Below, one piece after another: positions 1 through 4,017 of a stretch of 5,802 nt of DNA. How positions within the stretch are numbered: position 1 is the first letter of the stretch; the number at the start of each line of letters is the position of its first letter. The translations under genes were made by a program, and so were the position numbers. Source of the stretch: Oscillospiraceae bacterium (GTDB taxonomy: Bacteria > Bacillota > Clostridia > Oscillospirales > Ruminococcaceae); contig JAFXOO010000496.1 of the NCBI GenBank assembly GCA_017528675.1, positions 1-5,802 of the forward strand, in the 5' to 3' direction. The notes below the pieces were generated by a model. The model made no database searches. It saw only the letters and a program-made list of their open reading frames with translations, and was not told the origin of the DNA.

Positions 1-32
1 CTTTGTCAAGCTATTGACATTGCGAGTCACCG

Positions 33-39
33 AAAGGAG
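33..39 (+). promoter_or_regulatory. Ribosome binding site of the small upstream gene
   Basis: AAAGGAG lies seven bases before the ATG at 47. It fixes that ATG as the start, rather than the in-frame alternative start at 14, which would place the ribosome binding site inside the coding region. No promoter for this gene can be assigned in the 46 bases available; transcription probably enters from beyond the left edge. Confidence 0.8.
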
Positions 40-46
40 AATCATC

Positions 47-244
47 ATGAACTGCAATGCCAACAAGAAGCCCACCCCCCAGGAGCTCCACGCAGCCCTC
101 AAGCTGATTGAACTGCTCTACCTCCGGGGTGAGATTCCCCACCACGTCTACCGCAACATCCTCGCCGACTATTATGGCCAGGACATCAGTATCCTGGCTA
201 CCCCGTGTCACCCCATCGGTGACACGGAACAGGTGGCAATATGA
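47..244 (+). CDS. Small SHOCT-like protein encoded upstream of a serine recombinase
   Basis: A 65-residue cytoplasmic protein with no signal peptide or membrane segment. Residues about 10-42 have the pattern of a SHOCT-like helical hairpin: an amphipathic helix (ELHAALKLIELLYLRGEI) followed by a second helix with the 'G-x-I-x-x-x-x-Y' turn typical of short 'LY.KG.I....Y' modules. The C-terminal 20 residues have no recognisable motif. Genes of this size commonly precede large serine recombinases in mobile elements of Clostridia, so a helper or regulatory role in integration or excision is plausible, but the function is unknown. The stop overlaps the recombinase start (ATGA, 241-244), so the two genes were translationally coupled. 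The reading frame is intact although the partner recombinase is broken. The SHOCT assignment is by pattern only and is moderately uncertain. Confidence 0.72.
   Translation: MNCNANKKPTPQELHAALKLIELLYLRGEIPHHVYRNILADYYGQDISILATPCHPIGDTEQVAI
203..227 (+). other. Perfect 10-bp hairpin just before the recombinase start
   Basis: CCGTGTCACC (203-212) and GGTGACACGG (218-227) are perfect inverted copies around a five-base CCATC loop. The stem lies inside the last codons of the small gene and ends 13 bases before the recombinase ATG at 241. No T-run follows, so it is not an intrinsic terminator. In mRNA it would sit at the edge of the recombinase initiation region, whose own ribosome binding site is weak (AGGTGG at best). 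Ribosomes finishing the small gene would have to melt it, which fits coupled translation. It could instead be a DNA site bound by a dimeric protein. Confidence 0.6.
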
Positions 245-1978
245 CTGGCGGCAACACATCGGAGACACGGGACGTGGCCATCTACGCCCGGGTCTCCACC
301 GAGCACGAAGCGCAGCTCTCAGCTCTGGACAACCAGCTTGACTGGTACCGTCCCCTGCTGGCGCAGCACCCCGCGTGGCACCTCGTCCGTACGTATGTGG
401 ACGAGGGCATCACCGGCACATCGGCCAACAAGCGTCTGCAGTTCCTGCGGATGCTGGCTGATGCACGGAAAGGGAAATTTGACCTCATTCTCATCCGTGA
501 GGTCTCCCGCTTCGCACTTAACACCGTTGATACGCTTCAGTATACCCGACAGCTCAAAGCGATCGGTGTCGAGGTCTACTTCATCAACGACAATATCCGT
601 ACCTTTGACGGAGACGGAGATCTGCGCCTGACGATCATGCCGACACTGGCTCAGGACGAGAGCCGGAAGACTTCTATCCGTGTCAAAAGCGGTCAGCAGA
701 CCTCAATGGAGAACGGCGTCTACTATGGCAACGGCAACATCCTCGGCTACGATCGGGTCGGCAAGGAGCTGATCATCAACCTCGAGCAGGCACGGACAGT
801 GCGCAGGATCTATGACCTCTATCTCAGTGGTACGAATCCAACATCAGCAAGATACTGAAGAACCCGTTCTATGCAGGTATACTGGAATATCACAAGCAGT
901 TTGTCCCGAACTTTCTGGAGCAGAAGAAGGTCAACAACTTCGGCGAAATCGAACGCCTCCGTGTCAGGGGCAGACATACACCGATCGTAACGGAGGACAA
1001 ATTCAATCGTGTGCAGGAAATGATGCAGGCCAAGCGCCTGCAGAATCCCGCCAACAAGACCGGGCGAAGAAGCATCTGCAAGAAGCCGCCGCTCGATGTC
1101 TGGTGCAAGCTGCTGGTCTGTTCCTGCGGCTGCACCTTCAATCGGACTGTCTGGCATACCATTTCCACCGGTGCTCAGTACGGCTATGCCTGCTACTCGC
1201 AGATCCGCAACGGCACGATCCACACCCGCCTGAACAAAGGGCTTCCCATCGAGGGCTACTGTACCTCGCAGATGATCCCCGGCTGGAAGCTCCAGATGAT
1301 GGCCAAGCACCTGTTTCAGCGGTTTCTCAAGGATACCGACCGCATTCTCCAGCTTGCTAAGGAGATGCTGGCGAAGCACCTCCGGGACAAGGATGAAGCC
1401 GAGGACAACACAGCCCTGCTTGAGAAGAAGCAGGCGGAGCTGTCCAAGCTGGAAAAGCGCCTGAACAATCTCATCTCCATGCGGGCAGACGGCGAGATCG
1501 ACAAAGCGCAATTCCTGCGCATGAAGGCGGAAATTGACGAGCGGATGCAAGCCGTGACCGAGCAGATCACAAAGCTCGCTCCCCCGGAAAGCTCTGCTGA
1601 AGAGATCCCCGACTATGACGAGCGGCTCACGATCCTGGGAGACAAGCTGGAGCAATACCTGGTGTTTGACTCTGACGAGGACATTCCCGAGCCGATCATC
1701 GAGGCTTTTGTGGAGAAGATCGTCGTCAGCGCTGATACATTTGCATGGTACCTGCTGTACATCGGCGAAGAGCCACTGTCCGAGGAGCAGACTGCGCTTC
1801 CGGAGGAGGAAGGAGCCTGTCTCCCGGAGACAGGCAGCAAGCCAAAAGCGATCCCGCATACATGCAGATCGGCAGTTTTACGCTGGATCTCAAGGATGCG
1901 AAGTCTTATCTCTACGCCAAATCCACCAAGCGCCGAATCCTGAACTGGCGTGATATCAGCGTAAATGTGTACATCTAA
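241..1978 (+). pseudogene. Large serine recombinase (site-specific integrase), frameshifted twice
   Basis: Large serine recombinases cut and rejoin DNA at att sites to integrate or excise mobile elements. The first frame (241-858) carries the resolvase domain. YARVST holds the nucleophile Ser19 (codon 295-297). VDEGITGTS, REVSRFALNT and MPTLAQDESRK are the further conserved blocks. At 826-830 the frame jumps: LSG is followed at once by WYESNISKILKNPFYAGIL in another frame (open from 816), so about 23 codons normally found between these blocks are missing and the old frame stops at 856. The second frame holds the recombinase domain, a zinc ribbon (Cys codons at 1119, 1125 and 1131, then 1191) and a coiled coil (about 1350-1575). 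Near 1841-1850 the frame shifts again into the family C-terminus, IGSFTLDLKDAKSYLYAKSTKRR to VNVYI, ending at 1978. The position matching the second active-site arginine is Leu93. An active enzyme is very unlikely. Confidence 0.9.
1910..1978 (+). repeat. Direct repeat, copy A (recombinase 3' end)
   Basis: These 69 bases encode the last 22 residues and stop of the recombinase (LYAKSTKRRILNWRDISVNVYI). They recur at 3847-3915 with a constant offset of 1937 bases and seven mismatches by hand alignment, no gaps. Six of the seven mismatches fall within the nine bases 1955-1963. The match stops abruptly on the 5' side, at 1909/3846. The two copies bracket the AlbA gene. Confidence 0.9.
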
Positions 1979-1984
1979 AGCATA

Positions 1985-2013
1985 CCCCCGCAGCTTCACA
2001 CAGGCTGCGGGGG
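1985..2013. terminator. GC-rich hairpin between convergent genes
   Basis: CCCCCGCAGC (1985-1994) pairs perfectly with GCTGCGGGGG (2004-2013) around a nine-base loop. It lies seven bases after the recombinase stop (plus strand) and eight bases after the AlbA stop (minus strand), so it is placed to act on both transcripts. Neither side has a proper T-run: on the plus strand TTTTT comes only about a dozen bases later, and on the minus strand the following bases are mixed. It is probably a weak terminator or a 3'-end stabilising structure. Confidence 0.6.
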
Positions 2014-2020
2014 ACTGTTG

Positions 2021-3676
2021 CTATTCGTTTTTCAATTTATAGAACGCATTGCGCCTGGATCCTTCGGCGACCAGTTTTCCGTCCTCGACCATCTTTTTGA
2101 GCAGGTTGTAAGCTTGTGATTTAGACAGACGAAGCAATTCCATCACATCGCCTCTGGTTACTGTTCCACCATTTTCTCTTGCAAACTGCATCACCATTTC
2201 CGGATGCCTTACCTTGTCAATCCCTTTTTGTCTGACGTACCCTGTCATGTTCTTATCCGTCTGATACAGTTTTGCGCTCAGTGTATAGTACCGGCCTTTG
2301 CCGTTTCCAGAGGCTTCAATCAGTCCGGATTCTACAAGACGTTCTGCCGTGATCCTTGCTTTTTCCACTGTGATGTGCGTGAAATCTGCAAGTTCGCTCA
2401 CAGTTGCTCTGCGGTTGCGTTTCAGGGCATTCAGAATCAGCAGAGAATTGATCGGCAGCGATTCGCCCGTTGTGCGATGCTCCTCCGAAATCAACCGTGT
2501 AAAGTTTGCATCTGGCAGACTTTTGGGGATAAATAGCTTTACATTGGTACTGGTAGATTCTGAGTAATCCGGCAGCGGTTTACCATAGAGAAGCGACCCC
2601 TCAAAAATACGGTCTACGCCACGTCCGGTACGTTCTGCCAGACCGATACGCTTCAGGGCATCGGCGAGAGCCGTATTTCTGCCATGTGGCTCAACGGTCA
2701 GCAGATTCTCGATAGTAACACCCTCAATGAATCCGCCGGGATTGCTGATGGTCATGCCATCGTCGTCCATCAGCACACGAACCCGTCCCATCATGGTATA
2801 ATCACGATGGCTAAACGCATTAACCAGCGCTTCACGAAACGCCCGTTTGTTATAATCAGGAACGGAAATGCGGAAGAATCCGTCTTCTATCTCTGATTCA
2901 GGATTTCTGGCATTTACATAGGTTTCAATTTTCTCGAAAGCTGCAAGCAACGGCAGTATGAACGATTCATTCAGAACCACATTCGTTCCGTTCAGCACCT
3001 GAAAAGCAGCCTCAGCAGTAGGAACACAACGGCGAAGGCTGTCAGTACGGCCGATCAGCAGCATTCCGCAGTAAGTGGGGACAAGCCTTCCGTTGTTCTC
3101 GGAAACGAGACGCAATGCCTTGTCCAGCTCCTCATCATCCAGTTCCAGCAGATTCTGTTCGCCCTGGGGATTCATGCGAATGATATTGCGTAATCGTTCC
3201 CGCTCTACCGGATCAAGGTCGCTGTATTGTGCATCCGGCACACACAGGCCAGAATAATCCAGCAAGCTCAAGTCACTCAGACGAGTAGCAATTTCGTGCG
3301 GATACATTGGAACATTTTCCGGTGTACCGTCTGCTTTGATTCGACGTCGCTGAATCTTACCGGATGAAGAAGCGACAATGCTGCGGCTTTTCGGGACTGA
3401 GATCTTTAGGTATGGTTTGTCCTTATCTCCTGTTTTTTCTGCACGGACTGCAATCGGCGGAACTGTTTTGTTGGCAATGAAAGCCGCCAACTGGGTAATG
3501 TCCTGATGTTCCTTGTGCAATCCAGTAATCTCGCCGTCATCCTCGACGCCAAGGTACAGATCACCGCCCTCTGTATTCGCAAACGCCACAACAGCATCTA
3601 TCAAATCAGAATCCGGCAGACGCTTCAAATCACTCTTAAATTCATTTATCAGATCTTCTCTGAAACCGACGTTCAT
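2021..3676 (-). CDS. Schlafen/AlbA_2-domain ATP-binding protein with C-terminal winged helices (COG2865 type)
   Basis: An intact 551-residue cytoplasmic protein. Residues about 8-130 form an AlbA_2/Schlafen domain, with the signature E12-FKSD near the start, then AFANTEGGDLYLGVEDDGEITG (about 31-52). Residues about 275-385 resemble a divergent GHKL-type ATPase (HATPase_c_4): REALVNAFSHRDY with Glu282 and Asn286, SNPGGF (311-316), and ERTGRGVDRIFE (348-359). Residues about 405-470 (SLLILNALKR then ATVSELADFTHITVEKARITAERLVESGLIE) and about 490-551 (VTRGDVMELLRLSKSQAYNLLKKMVEDGKL) look like two winged helix-turn-helix domains. Family members are annotated as predicted transcriptional regulators or RecG-like ATP-binding proteins, and most are uncharacterised. 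DNA binding and self-regulation are inferences from the winged helices and the palindromic promoter. ATG 3676 is chosen over TTG 3697 because GGAGG lies seven bases before it. Hand counts of two lines give about 45-53% GC, below the recombinase (57-68%), consistent with a separate origin. Confidence 0.9.
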   Translation of the reverse strand: MNVGFREDLINEFKSDLKRLPDSDLIDAVVAFANTEGGDLYLGVEDDGEITGLHKEHQDITQLAAFIANKTVPPIAVRAEKTGDKDKPYLKISVPKSRSIVASSSGKIQRRRIKADGTPENVPMYPHEIATRLSDLSLLDYSGLCVPDAQYSDLDPVERERLRNIIRMNPQGEQNLLELDDEELDKALRLVSENNGRLVPTYCGMLLIGRTDSLRRCVPTAEAAFQVLNGTNVVLNESFILPLLAAFEKIETYVNARNPESEIEDGFFRISVPDYNKRAFREALVNAFSHRDYTMMGRVRVLMDDDGMTISNPGGFIEGVTIENLLTVEPHGRNTALADALKRIGLAERTGRGVDRIFEGSLLYGKPLPDYSESTSTNVKLFIPKSLPDANFTRLISEEHRTTGESLPINSLLILNALKRNRRATVSELADFTHITVEKARITAERLVESGLIEASGNGKGRYYTLSAKLYQTDKNMTGYVRQKGIDKVRHPEMVMQFARENGGTVTRGDVMELLRLSKSQAYNLLKKMVEDGKLVAEGSRRNAFYKLKNE

Positions 3677-3683
3677 TTGATCG

Positions 3684-3688
3684 CCTCC
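3684..3688 (-). promoter_or_regulatory. Ribosome binding site of the AlbA_2 gene
   Basis: GGAGG on the minus strand, seven bases before the ATG at 3676. It decides the start: an upstream in-frame TTG (3697) would put this site inside the coding region. The site directly abuts one of the TTGAGCAAT repeats (3689-3697). Confidence 0.85.
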
Positions 3689-3708
3689 ATTGCTCAATTA
3701 TTGCTCAA
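3689..3708 (-). repeat. Tandem TTGAGCAAT repeats in the leader
   Basis: ATTGCTCAA on the plus strand occurs at 3689-3697 and 3700-3708, eleven bases apart, one helical turn. On the mRNA they read TTGAGCAAT twice, the second touching the GGAGG. The TTGC/GCAA half-sites match those in the larger palindromes upstream, so they may be further binding sites for the same regulator. Confidence 0.6.
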
Positions 3709-3726
3709 CATTGCACATGTGCAATG
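3709..3726. promoter_or_regulatory. Perfect 18-bp palindrome, probable operator O1
   Basis: CATTGCACATGTGCAATG is identical to its own reverse complement. It begins 13 bases downstream of the -10 hexamer, so it covers the expected start of transcription and early leader. A dimeric repressor bound here would block initiation or early elongation. In RNA the same bases could fold as a seven-base stem with a CATG loop. Confidence 0.75.
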
Positions 3727-3738
3727 CATCTAATAACA

Positions 3739-3767
3739 AATATAGCACAAATGTGCAATGTTGTCAA
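3739..3767 (-). promoter_or_regulatory. Sigma-70-type promoter of the AlbA_2 gene
   Basis: On the minus strand TTGACA (3767-3762) is followed after exactly 17 bases by TATATT (3744-3739): a perfect -35 and a -10 one base from TATAAT. Transcription should start near 3732, giving a leader of about 55 bases before the ATG. So strong a core promoter overlapped by palindromes suggests a gene kept off by a repressor and switched on strongly. Confidence 0.85.
3745..3756. promoter_or_regulatory. Spacer palindrome, probable operator O2
   Basis: GCACA-AA-TGTGC lies wholly between the -35 and -10 hexamers and touches the -10. Its right arm extends to ATGTGCAATG (3751-3760), an exact copy of the right half of O1 (3717-3726). 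The arms match O1 (GCACA/TGTGC), but with two bases between them instead of none. The two axes are 33 bases apart, about three helical turns, so both could be occupied on one face of the DNA. This position would directly exclude RNA polymerase. Confidence 0.7.
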
Positions 3768-3771
3768 TATG

Positions 3772-3781
3772 TTTGCGCAAA
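3772..3781. promoter_or_regulatory. Short palindrome upstream of the -35
   Basis: TTTGCGCAAA is a perfect 10-bp palindrome four bases upstream of the -35 hexamer. Its TTGC/GCAA ends match the half-sites of the other palindromes, so it may be a third, weaker site in the same operator cluster. At ten bases it could also be chance. Confidence 0.4.
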
Positions 3782-3825
3782 ATAAGCTCGCAGAAAATGA
3801 ACTTATGCAATTCTTCATTCATTCT

Positions 3826-3840
3826 ATTGATACGATCAAT
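3826..3840. repeat. Dyad with an inverted copy beyond the remnant
   Basis: ATTGAT-ACG-ATCAAT has perfect six-base arms. Its central TGATACGATCA (3828-3838) recurs inverted as TGATCGTATCA at 3950-3960, so the pair brackets the recombinase remnant and the terminator. It ends six bases before the remnant starts. Its role is unknown; a protein binding site or an insertion scar are possible. Confidence 0.45.
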
Positions 3841-3846
3841 TGAATG

Positions 3847-3915
3847 CTCTACGCCAAATCCACCAAGCGCCGAATCCTGAACTAGCGTGATCTGCATGTG
3901 AATGTGTACATCTAA
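3847..3915 (+). pseudogene. Remnant of a second serine recombinase 3' end (direct repeat, copy B)
   Basis: These 69 bases encode LYAKSTKRRILN, a TAG stop, then RDLHVNVYI and TAA. They match the end of the large recombinase at 1910-1978 at 62 of 69 positions. The tryptophan codon TGG has become TAG. The clustered changes turn RDISVNVYI into RDLHVNVYI, still recombinase-like, which suggests the end of a related but different recombinase rather than a recent copy of the first. Nothing upstream of 3847 matches the recombinase. It is too short and interrupted to be functional. Confidence 0.88.
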
Positions 3916-3951
3916 AAAACCACCCCCGTCGCTTGTTATGCGACAGGGGTG
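3912..3951 (-). terminator. Intrinsic terminator downstream of ppdK
   Basis: On the minus strand CACCCCTGTCGC (3951-3940) pairs with GCGACGGGGGTG (3932-3921), twelve positions with one A-C mismatch, around a seven-base loop. It is followed by GGTTTTTTAG, a run of six T. It lies 62 bases beyond the ppdK stop, so it terminates that transcript and shields the accessory DNA from read-through. The T-run is the complement of the A-run that includes the TAA stop of the recombinase remnant, so the element end and the terminator overlap. On the plus strand no T-run follows, so it works one way. Confidence 0.88.
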
Positions 3952-3993
3952 ATCGTATCATTCAGATACGCACGCAATTAAATGCTTTTGTCA

Positions 3994-4017
3994 GTGATTT
4001 CCAATAACCGGAATCAC
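3994..4017. other. Imperfect inverted repeat over the ppdK stop
   Basis: GTGATT-T-CC (3994-4002) pairs with GGAATCAC (4010-4017) around a seven-base loop, with one bulged T. It spans the ppdK stop codon at 4014-4016. No T-run follows on the minus strand, so it is not a terminator by itself. It may protect the mRNA 3' end or be incidental. Confidence 0.35.

Larger units (their letters stand above)
3677..4013. other. Intergenic region between the AlbA_2 gene and ppdK
   Basis: This 337-base gap holds no intact gene. In order: the AlbA_2 ribosome binding site, leader repeats, palindromes and promoter (3684-3781); an AT-rich stretch without recognised signals (3782-3825); a short dyad (3826-3840); the recombinase 3'-end remnant (3847-3915); the ppdK terminator (3912-3951); and two small inverted repeats near the ppdK stop (3954-3970 and 3994-4017). 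One line in the promoter part is only about 33% GC. Confidence 0.8.

Noticed and set aside
14..19. TTGACA as a -35 box for the small gene
   Set aside because: At 17 bases downstream there is no -10-like hexamer, only the ribosome binding site region. Too little upstream sequence is present.
1841..1850. Programmed -1 frameshifting at CCAAAAG in the recombinase
   Set aside because: It is not a good slippery heptamer, since the upstream Pro codon cannot re-pair. The gene already carries another inactivating lesion, and family members are read in one frame.
819..1859. Long minus-strand open frame of 346 codons opposite the recombinase
   Set aside because: It mirrors the GC-rich recombinase, whose plus-strand frames carry clear family motifs. 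The minus translation is leucine-rich without recognisable domains and has no ribosome binding site.
1011..1943. Second recombinase frame read as a separate gene starting at GTG 1011
   Set aside because: The frame is open from 816 and encodes family sequence upstream of 1011. There is no ribosome binding site at the GTG, and the tail after about 1850 is out of frame with the family C-terminus. It is part of the broken gene.
3677..3697. TTG start at 3697 for the AlbA_2 protein (seven extra residues)
   Set aside because: GGAGG is ideally placed for ATG 3676 and would lie inside the longer frame. The extra residues are encoded by operator/leader repeat sequence.
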